DNA of 64,000 nucleotides, taken from NCBI RefSeq assembly GCF_012163135.1, contig NZ_JAAVUP010000001.1:558001-622000 (forward strand). Reading direction: 5' to 3'. Numbering within the stretch: position 1 is the stretch's first letter; each line of letters begins with the position of its first letter. This DNA is from Neoroseomonas oryzicola (GTDB lineage Bacteria; Pseudomonadota; Alphaproteobacteria; Acetobacterales; Acetobacteraceae). The notes beneath the pieces were generated by a model. That model did no database searches. It had not been told where the DNA came from and was given only the letters and a program-made list of their open reading frames with translations. Below, one piece after another: positions 33,418 through 41,536 of the stretch. A program made the translations under genes and the position numbers.

Positions 33418-34103
33418 CCGCCCTGCTGCGCCGTCGGCTGCCGCTGCTCGCCGCGCTCGCGCTGCCCGTGCGGGCGGCGCAGGCGCTCGAGGAGCGGGCG
33501 GCGACGCAGCTTCTCTTCAGCCAGACGGCGGATGGCGGGCGCGGCGAGATGGCCTGCTCCGCCTTCAAGGCCTGGGGGCCGGACGCCGATGGCATCTTCG
33601 TCGTGGTCGTGCCGGATGGCCAGGACATCCGGGTCGCGCTGATGCGCGACGGCGAGGGCGGCGCGCCGCAGGTCGTGGCCGGGCCTGTCACCGTCGAACC
33701 CCTCACCATCGACCCGCTCTGGTCCTGCCTGATCGACATCGACGACCTCGCGCCGCTCGGCGGGCAGCGGGTGATCGCGGTGCGCCTCTCCAATTCCTAC
33801 ACCTCGACCGGCCGCAGCACCTCGACCGAGGCGCTGCACCTGCTGGTCCGCGACGGCACGGCGCTGCGGCCGATCTTCGCGAGCCTGCTCCGCGCCGCGC
33901 ACAGCGAGACCGGCCCCCGCGGCCAGCGCACGGGATGGGAGCGGCGCTGGCGCGTCGTGCCGGGCGGCGGCCGGCCCGGCGGCATGCCCGACCTCGTCGT
34001 GCGGGACGTACGCAACAACGCGCCCGTCAGCCGTCATCGCTGGACCGGCGAGGCCTATGCCCCGCCGGTCTTCGACCGCACGCCGCCGCTCGGCCCGGGC
34101 TGA
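33414..34103 (+). CDS. Secreted protein of unknown function (229 aa)
   Basis: Starting at a TTG that overlaps the previous TGA, the product has a signal sequence (RRRLPLLAALALPVRAAQA, cleavage before LEERA). A mostly beta-strand body follows, with MACSAFKAWGPDADG and SCLIDIDDLAPLGGQ, two cysteines near residues 47 and 107 that might pair, and an Arg-rich C-terminus ending VFDRTPPLGPG. The TTG start is weakly supported, with no clear ribosome site; coupling to the upstream gene may explain translation. Family not recognised. Confidence 0.6.
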   Translation: MTALLRRRLPLLAALALPVRAAQALEERAATQLLFSQTADGGRGEMACSAFKAWGPDADGIFVVVVPDGQDIRVALMRDGEGGAPQVVAGPVTVEPLTIDPLWSCLIDIDDLAPLGGQRVIAVRLSNSYTSTGRSTSTEALHLLVRDGTALRPIFASLLRAAHSETGPRGQRTGWERRWRVVPGGGRPGGMPDLVVRDVRNNAPVSRHRWTGEAYAPPVFDRTPPLGPG

Positions 34104-34109
34104 GACCCG

Positions 34110-35522
34110 CTACAGCGCCGGCACCCGCGCGTGCCAGTCGGTGTCCCGCTGGAAGGCGTCGGCGACCATCAGGGCACGGGCCTCGGCGAAGGGGCGCGCC
34201 GTGATCTGCATCCCAACGGGCAGGCCGCGATCGTCGAAGCCGCAGGGGATGCTCACCGTCGGCAGGCCCAGATAGTTGAAGGGCCGGGTATTCGCCGACA
34301 CCGCCATGTGCCGTGCCCAGTTCGCCTCCGGGTCGGCGTCGATGTCGGTCTCGGCGAGCGTCGGCACGCGCATGCGCAGCGTCGGCGTGGCGACGATGTG
34401 ATGCCCCGCGAAGGCCTCGGCGCAGAACTGCCGCAGCAGCGGCCCGCGGCGGGACAGCGCTTCGAGGTAGTGGGTCCCGGGGATCGCGTAGCCGCCATAG
34501 AGCCGCCCCGAGAGATGGACGGAGTAGTCGCCCGGATGCTCGCGCATCCAGTTGGCGTGGATGGTGGCAGCCTCCACCCGGCTGACCACCGCGACATAGG
34601 TGCCGATCGCCCGAAGCGACGAACAGGACACCCGCGTGACCGTCGCGCCTCGCGACTTCAGCACCTCGAGCGCGGCCTCGAAGGTCGCGACCACGATGGG
34701 ATCGGCGCTCTCGAAGAACCATTCCCGCGGCACGGCGACGGAAAGGCCGCGCAGGTCGTCGGTCAGCGCCGCCTCGTAATCCGGCACCGGTTCCGGCGCG
34801 CTGGTCGGGTCGAGCGGATCCTTCCCCGAGATCACGCCCATGATCCGCGCCGAATCGCGCGCCGTGCGCGTCAGCGGCCCGACATTGTCCATCGAGAAGG
34901 AGAGCGGCATCACCCCGGTGCGCGGCACCCGCGTCTGCGTGCCCTTGATGCCCGTCACGCCGCAGATCGAGGCCGGCAGGCGGATCGACCCGCCGGTGTC
35001 GGACCCGAGCGCGGCCGCGAAGAACCGCGCGGCGACGCCCGCACCCGATCCCGAGGAAGACCCGCCCGTGCAATAGGGCAGGTTCCACGGATTGTGGCAG
35101 TCGCCGTGATGCGCATTGTGCCCGGTCGGGTTCTGCGCGAACTCGGCCATGTTCAGCGTGCCCATGTCGATGGCACCCGCTGCATCGAGGCGCCGCAGCA
35201 CGGTCGCCGTCACCGAAGGCACGAAGTCGCGGCGGATCGCTGACCCGCAGGTCGAGACCCGGCCCGCGCGGTAGTACATGTCCTTGTGCATCATCGGCAC
35301 GCCGGCGAGCGGGCCGAGCGCGGCCCCCGCGGCGCGCGCCTTGTCCTGCGCGGCAGCGGCGGCGAGCGCCTCCTCGCGGTCGAGGCGGACGACGCTGTTC
35401 ACCTCCGCGTCGAAGGCGTCGATGCGGGCGAGGCAGGCGCGGACCATGGCCTCGGCCGTTGCCTCGCCCTTGGCGAAGGCATCGGCGGCCTCGGTGACCG
35501 ACAACAGGGCGAGGTCGCTCAT
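34110..35522 (-). CDS. Amidase, amidase-signature family (AtzE/GatA-like)
   Basis: A 470-aa AS-family amidase with the catalytic Lys in GVPMMHKDMYYRAG, the Gly/Ser loop CTGGSSSGSGAGVAA and the nucleophile region LGSDTGGSIRLPAS. Its layout is closest to GatA/AtzE-type enzymes acting on small ureides, biurets or aryl amides. The ATG overlaps the 68-aa gene upstream by 4 nt, which resembles amidases that need a small GatC/AtzG-like partner. It is divergent from the enolase-superfamily gene, so the two may share a regulator. Confidence 0.87.
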   Translation of the reverse strand: MSDLALLSVTEAADAFAKGEATAEAMVRACLARIDAFDAEVNSVVRLDREEALAAAAAQDKARAAGAALGPLAGVPMMHKDMYYRAGRVSTCGSAIRRDFVPSVTATVLRRLDAAGAIDMGTLNMAEFAQNPTGHNAHHGDCHNPWNLPYCTGGSSSGSGAGVAARFFAAALGSDTGGSIRLPASICGVTGIKGTQTRVPRTGVMPLSFSMDNVGPLTRTARDSARIMGVISGKDPLDPTSAPEPVPDYEAALTDDLRGLSVAVPREWFFESADPIVVATFEAALEVLKSRGATVTRVSCSSLRAIGTYVAVVSRVEAATIHANWMREHPGDYSVHLSGRLYGGYAIPGTHYLEALSRRGPLLRQFCAEAFAGHHIVATPTLRMRVPTLAETDIDADPEANWARHMAVSANTRPFNYLGLPTVSIPCGFDDRGLPVGMQITARPFAEARALMVADAFQRDTDWHARVPAL

Positions 35523-35725
35523 GCCTCCGGCTCCGCCTCGGCGCGCAGCGCGGCCTCGAAGGTGGCGGGCTCGTCCTCGAAGACCATCGTGCCGCGCAGC
35601 GCCTCGAACTCCTTGATCAGGGCGCAGAAATCCTCGAGGCCGCGGCGGCCGGCCTCGTTGGGGCACTGCACGCCGGTCCAGAGGCCGATCGCCTCCTCGA
35701 TCTGCGGGACGGGGTCGGTCGCCAT
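35519..35725 (-). CDS. Small protein coupled to the amidase (68 aa; possible GatC/AtzG-like partner)
   Basis: An acidic, helical 68-aa protein (MATDPVPQIEEAIGLWTG...) with the GatC-like C-terminal order helix, short linker and acidic tail (RGTMVFEDEPATFEAAL). GAGGAG lies 9 nt before the ATG, and its stop overlaps the amidase ATG by 4 nt, so equal amounts of both proteins should be made. Small partners of this size (GatC, AtzG) are known to stabilise AS amidases. Direct sequence similarity to them is not obvious to me, so the role is inference. CCTCAATCG occurs at 35737-35745 and again at 35802-35810. Confidence 0.7.
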   Translation of the reverse strand: MATDPVPQIEEAIGLWTGVQCPNEAGRRGLEDFCALIKEFEALRGTMVFEDEPATFEAALRAEAEPEA

Positions 35726-35772
35726 GCGGTCGTTCTCCTCAATCGCGGGGCGCGGCAGAGTCCCCGGGCGCA

Positions 35773-35784
35773 GGTTTGCAAACC
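35773..35784. promoter_or_regulatory. 12-bp palindrome, candidate operator
   Basis: GGTTTGCAAACC is a perfect palindrome in the 106-bp divergent gap between the amidase pair and the enolase-superfamily gene. It is the most AT-rich part of the gap and is placed to control both directions. No regulator gene is adjacent. Confidence 0.4.
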
Positions 35785-35831
35785 CCGTGCCCGGCTGGCA
35801 GCCTCAATCGAACGAAACAGGAAACGCCGCC

Positions 35832-36968
35832 ATGAAGATCGTCGACATCCGGGCCTTCCCGACCTCCTTCCCGCTGCCGCAGGGCGGACCGCGCCTCGGC
35901 ATCGGCCAGGCGATCAAGCGCGACGCGGTGATGGTGAAGGTCATCACGGAGGACGGCATCGTCGGATGGGGCGAAAGCCATCACGGCCGCGCGCACACCG
36001 CCATCGCGAAGCTGATCGAGACGACGCTGCGCAGCCTCATCCTCGGCATGGATGCCTTCGACACCACGGGCATCAACGCGCGCATCTACAAGTACCAGCT
36101 GGCGAGCCACGGCATGGGTGCCGCCTGCGCCATGGCGATGTCGGGCATCGACATGGCGCTGTGGGACGCCAAGGGGAAGGCGCTGAACCTGCCGCTGTAC
36201 AAGCTGCTCGGCGGAGCGGCGCGGCCGGTCGCGGCCTATGCCGGGGGCGTGGCGCTCGGCTACCAGGACCCCGCGGCGCTGATCGACGAGGCGGCACCGC
36301 ATATCGAGGCCGGCTACAAGGCGGTGAAGCTGCGCGTCGGGGACACGGTGAAGGACGACGTGGCGCGCATGGAAGCGGTCCGCGACGCCTTCGGCCACGA
36401 CCTCGCCATCCTGACCGACGCCAACATCGGCTACTCGATCGACCAAGTGCGCCAGGTGATGCCGGAGATGGACCGGCTCAACATCGGCTGGCTGGAGGAA
36501 CCCTTCCCCGCCCACGACCACCATCTCTATGCGCAGGCGCGCGGCTACGGCGCGACGCCGCTCGCCGCCGGGGAGAACCATTTCACCCGCTTCGAATTCA
36601 CCCGCGTGCTCGAGGACGGCGTGATCACCATCTGGCAGCCCGACCTGTCGAAATGCGGCGGCATCACCGAGGCTCTGCGGATCGCCGGCATGGCCTCCGC
36701 CTTCAAGATCCCGGTTAACCCGCATTCCTCGATGACCGGGGTGAACCAGGCGGCCTCGATCCACTTCCTCGCCGCCATCGAGAATGCCGGCTACTTCGAG
36801 GCCGACATCTCCAAGGCCAACAAGTTCCGCGACGAGCTCGGCAGCACGCCCTGGACGATCGGCGCCGACGGCAACGTCCTGCCGAACCGGACGCCGGGCA
36901 TCGGCGTCGAGATCGACGAGGCCTTCCTCGAGGCGCATCCGCCCATCGAGGGGCCGGGCTACGTCTGA
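35832..36968 (+). CDS. Mandelate racemase/muconate-lactonizing-enzyme family protein
   Basis: The 378-aa enolase-superfamily enzyme abstracts a proton alpha to a carboxylate. The N-terminal cap is residues 1-130, then the barrel with catalytic KLR in AVKLRVG, metal ligands in TDANIGYS, LEEPFPAHDH and AGENHF, and a C-terminal NPHSSMTG. KxR (not KxK or KxH) and HSS suggest an MR-like, dehydratase or racemase chemistry, but the substrate cannot be read. It is divergent from the amidase pair. Its last 10 bp overlap the convergent CMD gene. Confidence 0.85.
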   Translation: MKIVDIRAFPTSFPLPQGGPRLGIGQAIKRDAVMVKVITEDGIVGWGESHHGRAHTAIAKLIETTLRSLILGMDAFDTTGINARIYKYQLASHGMGAACAMAMSGIDMALWDAKGKALNLPLYKLLGGAARPVAAYAGGVALGYQDPAALIDEAAPHIEAGYKAVKLRVGDTVKDDVARMEAVRDAFGHDLAILTDANIGYSIDQVRQVMPEMDRLNIGWLEEPFPAHDHHLYAQARGYGATPLAAGENHFTRFEFTRVLEDGVITIWQPDLSKCGGITEALRIAGMASAFKIPVNPHSSMTGVNQAASIHFLAAIENAGYFEADISKANKFRDELGSTPWTIGADGNVLPNRTPGIGVEIDEAFLEAHPPIEGPGYV

Positions 36969-37366
36969 TGCCTGGCCTCGGCCAGCGCCGCGGCGTGTTC
37001 CATCACCTGGCGCCCGGCGCGGTTCCAGGTGGTGATGCCGCCCACCAGGATGCACTGGACCAGCCCCTCGGCGAGTTCCGGCAGCGTCAGCCCCTGGCGG
37101 AGCGCGTTGCCGGCGTGGACCTTCGCCCCGTCCACCGCGCCCACCAGCACGTCGAGCAGGACGAGGATCAGTTCCTTGGTCTTGATGTCGAGCGCCCCGC
37201 CCTGGTCCGGCGCGCGCATCGCGGCCTCGCGGAGCAGGCCGTAGCCGGCGAAGGCGCCCGGCGCGTGCTGCAGCAGCAGGCGGAAGGCGTCGGGGACGCG
37301 GCCGGTCGTCGCCTCGAAATTCGCGATGCCGCGCGCGACCGCGGCCTCCAGTACCTCATCGGCCAT
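36959..37366 (-). CDS. Carboxymuconolactone decarboxylase (CMD/AhpD) family protein
   Basis: A 135-aa helical protein with the CMD core ALDIKTKELILVLLDVLVGA, KVHAGNALRQGLTLPELAEG and LVQCILVGGITTWN. The usual CxxC peroxidase pair of AhpD is not present; a single Cys appears in LVQCIL. Action as gamma-carboxymuconolactone decarboxylase is therefore possible but unproven. GAGGGGGA precedes the ATG. It is probably the last gene of the leftward GGT-DUF1194-phosphatase-CMD group, 51 bp from the phosphatase. Confidence 0.83.
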   Translation of the reverse strand: MADEVLEAAVARGIANFEATTGRVPDAFRLLLQHAPGAFAGYGLLREAAMRAPDQGGALDIKTKELILVLLDVLVGAVDGAKVHAGNALRQGLTLPELAEGLVQCILVGGITTWNRAGRQVMEHAAALAEARHQT

Positions 37367-37417
37367 GGCTGATCCCCCTCATCCGGCCGCAAGCCTGGGC
37401 GCGGCGGCCGTACCGGG

Positions 37418-38008
37418 TCAACCGGCGGCGGCGAGGATGTCCTGCGGCGCCAGGATCCGGCGGAGCGCGAAGCCGGCGGGGGGTTCCGGCCGGAAGACCG
37501 CGACCCCGTTCTCGGGGAATTCCTGCTGCGCGACCGACCGGCCGAGCACCATCGCCAGTTTCTGGATGTGCCCGACCAGCAGCGTGTTGGTCCCCGGCGC
37601 CGGCGGCGCAGCCAGCGCCCGCCGCAGTCCCGCGACGGCGGCCGGGATGTCGGCGGTGTAGTCGTCTGCGACCAGGTCCATCGTGACCTCGACCGGCTGT
37701 CCGCGCGCGATGATCGCGGCGGTGTCGGAAGCACGGAACACCGGGCTCGACCGCACGAGCCCGATCGGGATGCCGAGGCGCGCGATGGCGTCGGATACCT
37801 CCCCCGCCAGCCGAACGCCGGCGGCCGAGAGGTTCCGCTGCCCAGCCCCGTCCCCGAGCCGACCGGTGTCGACCTGGCTGCGGTCGGTGACGCCGTGGCG
37901 CATGTAGAGCACGAAGCCTCCGCGCCGCAGCTCCGCCACCCAATCCGGCACGGCGGCCGCGGCCGGCGTGGCCACCAGCAGCGCAAGTGCGCGTCGCGGC
38001 AGGCGCAT
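37418..38008 (-). CDS. Histidine phosphatase-superfamily protein, exported
   Basis: A 196-aa protein from the ATG at 38008 (a TTG three codons earlier is the alternative), with a short signal sequence ending near PAAAA. The phosphatase signature VLYMRHGVTDRSQ (RHG, catalytic His) and a second conserved His in LLVGHIQKLAM are visible, with ERASDT-like residues in FRASDTAAII. It dephosphorylates small phosphoesters in the periplasm if active. Its ATG lies one base after the TGA of the DUF1194 gene (TGAGATG), so translation is coupled. Confidence 0.8.
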   Translation of the reverse strand: MRLPRRALALLVATPAAAAVPDWVAELRRGGFVLYMRHGVTDRSQVDTGRLGDGAGQRNLSAAGVRLAGEVSDAIARLGIPIGLVRSSPVFRASDTAAIIARGQPVEVTMDLVADDYTADIPAAVAGLRRALAAPPAPGTNTLLVGHIQKLAMVLGRSVAQQEFPENGVAVFRPEPPAGFALRRILAPQDILAAAG

Positions 38009-38009
38009 C

Positions 38010-38711
38010 TCAGGCAATTTCCCGGATCAGCTTGGCCCGCATCGCCCGCGCGAAATCCTGCCGCGTCTCGGCGGCGATGACGAAGGCGCCGGGGCCGCCG
38101 ATCACCTCGCGCTCATAGGTCGCGCGCAGGGCTTCGCCGCGACGCGTGACGGGCGCCACCTCGATGGCAAGGCCATTGACCGTGATGCCGGCGGCGACGG
38201 CGCGGTCGCGCGCCTCGGGCGCCGGCAGGATCGATCGCATGTCGGGCCCGTCGCCGGCGACGTCGATCACCTTCTCCTCGGCGCGGAAGGGTGCTGCGGC
38301 GATCAGGGCCGTGGCATGCGCGATGGCGTCCCCGATGGCGTTGTAGGACTGGCGGGATCGCGGCGCGTCACGGATCGCCGCGGCCAGGGCAGCCGCCGAG
38401 GCCGCGTCGCGCACCGCCATCCAGTCCACCACCGTCGCTGCGCCGCCAGGGCTGCCCCATTCGACCATCGCCACCGCGATGGCCTGCCGCGGCTGGGAGG
38501 CGATGGCCGCCAGCACGGCCGGGTGCGTGACGGATTCCGCGAGGCCCTCCCGCTGGAGCTGGAACTCGTCCGCATCGATGGAGCCCGAGGCATCCATCGC
38601 GAGGACCAGCAGCAGGTCGACCTCGGGCGTCGCCTCAGCGGCGGAGAGGCCGGGCGCAATCACGCCCGGCAGGCCCAACACCGCCCGGCGCGGCATGGCG
38701 TATCGTTTCAT
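38010..38711 (-). CDS. DUF1194-type von Willebrand A-like exported protein
   Basis: A 233-aa protein with an N-terminal signal sequence (MKRYAMPRRAVLGLPGVIAPG...SAAEA) and a VWA/MIDAS-like domain: VLAMDASGSIDADEFQ (DxSxS), then VVDWMAVRD and EKVIDVAGDGPDMRS (the D...GDGxD pattern of the family). It probably binds a divalent metal and partner proteins outside the cytoplasm. Its function is not known. It is 38 bp after the GGT-like gene on the same strand. Confidence 0.8.
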   Translation of the reverse strand: MKRYAMPRRAVLGLPGVIAPGLSAAEATPEVDLLLVLAMDASGSIDADEFQLQREGLAESVTHPAVLAAIASQPRQAIAVAMVEWGSPGGAATVVDWMAVRDAASAAALAAAIRDAPRSRQSYNAIGDAIAHATALIAAAPFRAEEKVIDVAGDGPDMRSILPAPEARDRAVAAGITVNGLAIEVAPVTRRGEALRATYEREVIGGPGAFVIAAETRQDFARAMRAKLIREIA

Positions 38712-38749
38712 GACCGGTCACATGGCGCGCGGCGCGCGCCAGGCAAGCC

Positions 38750-40453
38750 TCATCCGGCGATGGCGTAGGCCGGGCGGCGCGGATCGGCCCCGGCGCGCAC
38801 CAGCCCCGCCTTGGGGTCGGACATCACCGCCTCCACGCTGCCGGCGAGCCAGGTCATCTCCGGCCATTCCTTCACCTCGTGCCCGCGCGCGGCGAGGTCG
38901 TCCCGCACGTCTTGCGGCACGCGGGCTTCTACCGCGATGCGCGCGGGGAAGTAGTCGAAGGGCGCGAAGGAGGAGGGGAAGGCATAGGAGGCGAGGCGCG
39001 GCGCCTCGATCGCCTCCTGCAACTCCATGCCGAAGTGGAAGACGTTCAGCATGACCTGCAGCATGGCCTGGATCTGCACGTCCCCGCCCGGCGTGCCGAA
39101 GGGCATGACGCCGCCATCCTCGGTGACCAGCATCGCCGGGTTGGGCGTCAGGCGCGGCCTCTTCCCCGGCGCGACGCCCGAGGGATGCGCCGGGTCGGGC
39201 CGCGACTGGCTGCCACGGTTCGACGGCACGATGCCGAGCCCCGGGACAACCGGCGAATTCCACGACCCGTCGGACGGCGTCGCGCTGAAGGCATTGCCCC
39301 AGCGATCGACCACGGCCACGTACGAGGTGTCGGCCTCGACCTTCGGCAGGTCCGCGCGCTGCGGCCCGACAGCGGGCGTTCCGCGTCCGAGCAGCGGTTC
39401 GTACATCGTCGGGTGCGCCCGCTGCGGGTCGATCTGGCGCAGCCGCGCATCGAGGTGATCGGGCGCGAGCAGCCCTTCCACCGGCACCTGGGTAAACAGC
39501 GGATCGCCGAAATGGTACTCGCGGTCGGCCATCGCCGCCTTCACGCATTCGGTCAGCAGGTGCAGGTAGTCGGCGGAATTGTGCGCCATGTCCGAGAAGC
39601 CGGCGCGTTCCATCAGCAGCAGCGCCTGGGCGAGCGCCGGCCCCTGGCACCACGGCCCGCAGGTCAGAAGCGTATGGCCCCGCCAGGGCTTGGCGACCGC
39701 GGGTTCGAGGCGCGAGCGGAACCCTTCCATGTCCTCCATCGACAGGAAGCCGCCCTCGGCCTGGATGAAGCGGACGATCTCGCGCGCGATGTCGCCGCGG
39801 TAGAAGGCGGCATGCGCGGCGGCGAGGCCCGCCATCCGCCCGCCCTTGGCGGCCGCGCGGCGTTCCTCGTCGACCATGTAGGTCAGCGTGCGCGCGAGGT
39901 CGGACTGCACGAAGCGTTCGCCCACCACCGGCGGCTTGCCGCCCGGCAGGTAGATCGCGGCGTTGGAGGGGTACCTCGCGTAGTCGTCGACATGCAGCGC
40001 CACCGTCTCGGCGAGCAGCGGGAAGACCGCGAAGCCTTCGGCCGCGTAGCGGATCGCGTATTGCGCGACCTCGCCGAAGCCCATCGTGCCGTGGCGCTCG
40101 AGCGCGGTGATCCAGGCATCCGGCGCCGCAGGCACGACCGTGCGGCGGACGCCGTTCGGGATCTTCCCGCCATGCTCCCGCATGAAGACGTCAGGCGGCA
40201 GGGATCGCGGCCAGTGGCCGAGGCCCGCGATGGTCTCCACCGTGCCGTCCGCCATGCGGATCATGATCGGCGCGACGCCCGCGACGTTCACCAGGTCCGG
40301 CAGCACGACGCCGAGCGCGATGCCGGCCGCGCAGCCCGCATCGACCGCGTTGCCGCCGGCCTCAAGCACCGCCATGCCGGCATTCGCGGCCAGGTAATGG
40401 CCGGCCGAGATGGCGTGGCGCGGGCCGGACAGCGTGGGGCGCGTCGAGGTCAT
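38750..40453 (-). CDS. Gamma-glutamyltransferase-family protein, divergent (567 aa)
   Basis: GGT-like Ntn hydrolase with HAISAGHYLAANAGMAVLEA, GGNAVDAGCAAGIALGVVL and a processing Thr in EADTSYVAVVDRWGNAF. The lid GIVPSNRGSQSRP and C-terminal TPGGDVQIQAMLQVMLNV complete the fold. The residue after the nucleophile Thr is Ser rather than Thr, unlike classical GGT. No signal peptide is present. GGGAGGA lies 9 nt before the ATG, which fixes the start; the frame further upstream is not real. It shares operon direction with DUF1194 and the phosphatase. Confidence 0.86.
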   Translation of the reverse strand: MTSTRPTLSGPRHAISAGHYLAANAGMAVLEAGGNAVDAGCAAGIALGVVLPDLVNVAGVAPIMIRMADGTVETIAGLGHWPRSLPPDVFMREHGGKIPNGVRRTVVPAAPDAWITALERHGTMGFGEVAQYAIRYAAEGFAVFPLLAETVALHVDDYARYPSNAAIYLPGGKPPVVGERFVQSDLARTLTYMVDEERRAAAKGGRMAGLAAAHAAFYRGDIAREIVRFIQAEGGFLSMEDMEGFRSRLEPAVAKPWRGHTLLTCGPWCQGPALAQALLLMERAGFSDMAHNSADYLHLLTECVKAAMADREYHFGDPLFTQVPVEGLLAPDHLDARLRQIDPQRAHPTMYEPLLGRGTPAVGPQRADLPKVEADTSYVAVVDRWGNAFSATPSDGSWNSPVVPGLGIVPSNRGSQSRPDPAHPSGVAPGKRPRLTPNPAMLVTEDGGVMPFGTPGGDVQIQAMLQVMLNVFHFGMELQEAIEAPRLASYAFPSSFAPFDYFPARIAVEARVPQDVRDDLAARGHEVKEWPEMTWLAGSVEAVMSDPKAGLVRAGADPRRPAYAIAG

Positions 40454-40570
40454 CGGAGGCTCCTCCCGAAAGGCGGGGAGAGCCTCGGCGCGCTTCGGCC
40501 ATGCGTCAACGGCGGCTTGGCGGCGCACGTCCCGGCGGCAAGGATGCGCCCGTTCGAAGGGAGAACCGCC

Positions 40571-41356
40571 ATGGCCAAGCCCGTCCTGCTGTCGATCGAC
40601 GACCGCGGCATCGCCACCGCCACGCTCAACAAGCCCGCCAAGGGCAATGCCTATGACGAGGACCTGCTCGCCGCGCTGATCGAGGGCCTCGACGCGCTGC
40701 ACGACGACCCGAAGGTCCGCGCGCTGGTGATCCGCGGTGCGGGCAAGCATTTCCAGGCAGGGGCGGATCTCGACTGGCTGGCCAAGGCCGCGACCTACGG
40801 GCCGGAGCAGGCCTATGCGGCGTCGATGGCGACCACCACCGCCATGCAGAAGCTGAACGAATTCCCCAAGCCCACCTTCGCCCTGGTGCATGGCGCCTGC
40901 TTCGGCGGCGGCTGCGGCGTGGTGTGCTGCGTCGATGTCGCCATCGCGACACCGGCCGCGATCTTCGGCCTGACGGAAGTGCGCGTCGGCGTCGCCCCCA
41001 CCCCGATCAGCACGCACATGGTCCACGCCATGGGCCTGCGGCAGACGCGCCGTTATGCGATCACCGGGGAACGCTTCGACGCCGCCGAGGCGCTGCGCAT
41101 CGGCCTGGTCCATGAAGTCGTCGACGCCGACAAGGCCGATGCGCGACTCGCCGAGATCATCGACCAGACGATGCTCTCCTCGCCCAGCGCCATCGCCATG
41201 ACCAAGGATTCGTTCCTGGGCGCAAACGGACTCAAGCTCTCGGCGCGGGAGATGTCGCTGCTCGCCCACGAATCCTGGATGCAGCGGGCTTCGGCCGAGG
41301 GGAAGGAAGGCCTCGCGGCGTTCCGCGAAAAGCGCCGGCCCGCCTGGTACAAGTGA
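40571..41356 (+). CDS. Enoyl-CoA hydratase, methylglutaconyl-CoA hydratase-like
   Basis: A 261-aa crotonase-fold enzyme that adds water across an enoyl-CoA double bond. The oxyanion hole is FQAGADLDWL and HGACFGGGCGVVCCVDVAI, and the active-site Glu is in FGLTEVRVGVAPTPIST. The LTEVR motif with the following ISxxM is typical of the LiuC/methylglutaconyl-CoA branch (leucine catabolism); that assignment is family inference. GGGAGAACCGCC precedes the ATG. It is divergent from the GGT-like gene and is followed by a terminator hairpin. Confidence 0.85.
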   Translation: MAKPVLLSIDDRGIATATLNKPAKGNAYDEDLLAALIEGLDALHDDPKVRALVIRGAGKHFQAGADLDWLAKAATYGPEQAYAASMATTTAMQKLNEFPKPTFALVHGACFGGGCGVVCCVDVAIATPAAIFGLTEVRVGVAPTPISTHMVHAMGLRQTRRYAITGERFDAAEALRIGLVHEVVDADKADARLAEIIDQTMLSSPSAIAMTKDSFLGANGLKLSAREMSLLAHESWMQRASAEGKEGLAAFREKRRPAWYK

Positions 41357-41388
41357 CCACGCCCCAACCAGGGGTTGCCGACGCCGAT

Positions 41389-41417
41389 CCTCCGACAAGC
41401 CCCGCGCTTGTCGGAGG
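41389..41417 (+). terminator. Terminator hairpin after enoyl-CoA hydratase gene
   Basis: A perfect 12-bp stem (CCTCCGACAAGC / GCTTGTCGGAGG) with a CCCGC loop lies 33 bp past the stop. It isolates the hydratase gene from the Pho box that begins three bases downstream. Confidence 0.7.
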
Positions 41418-41419
41418 CG

Positions 41420-41448
41420 CCGTCATCGTTCTTTCACAAAACTGCAAT
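41420..41448 (+). promoter_or_regulatory. Pho box with three half-sites upstream of pstS
   Basis: CCGTCAT, CTTTCAC and CTGCAAT at 41420, 41431 and 41442 are repeated at exact 11-bp spacing, separated by 4-bp AT/G spacers. They match the PhoB half-site CTGTCAT at 6, 6 and 5 of 7 positions (allowing C or T at the last). This is the standard PhoB arrangement with an extra third site. I did not find a convincing -10. Confidence 0.75.
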
Positions 41449-41470
41449 CGGGAGGTCTTTCGCCCCGCCT

Positions 41471-41514
41471 AGAAGCCGGCCACGCGCCGTCCCGGCCGGG
41501 ACGGCGCAGCTTCT
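41471..41514 (+). promoter_or_regulatory. Leader stem-loop of pstS
   Basis: A perfect 24-bp palindrome (41484-41507, arms GCGCCGTCCCGG / CCGGGACGGCGC) is flanked by AGAAGC (41471-41476) and GCTTCT (41509-41514), making an extended hairpin 22 bp before the GTG. It may protect the mRNA 5' end or regulate pstS, or be a protein-binding palindrome. Confidence 0.5.
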
Positions 41515-41536
41515 ACCACTGACGGAGTGAGACGCT

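Noticed and set aside
38879-40570. Long rightward frame leading into the enoyl-CoA hydratase
   Set aside because: It is antisense to the GGT-like gene. The real hydratase start is the ATG at 40571 with its own ribosome site.
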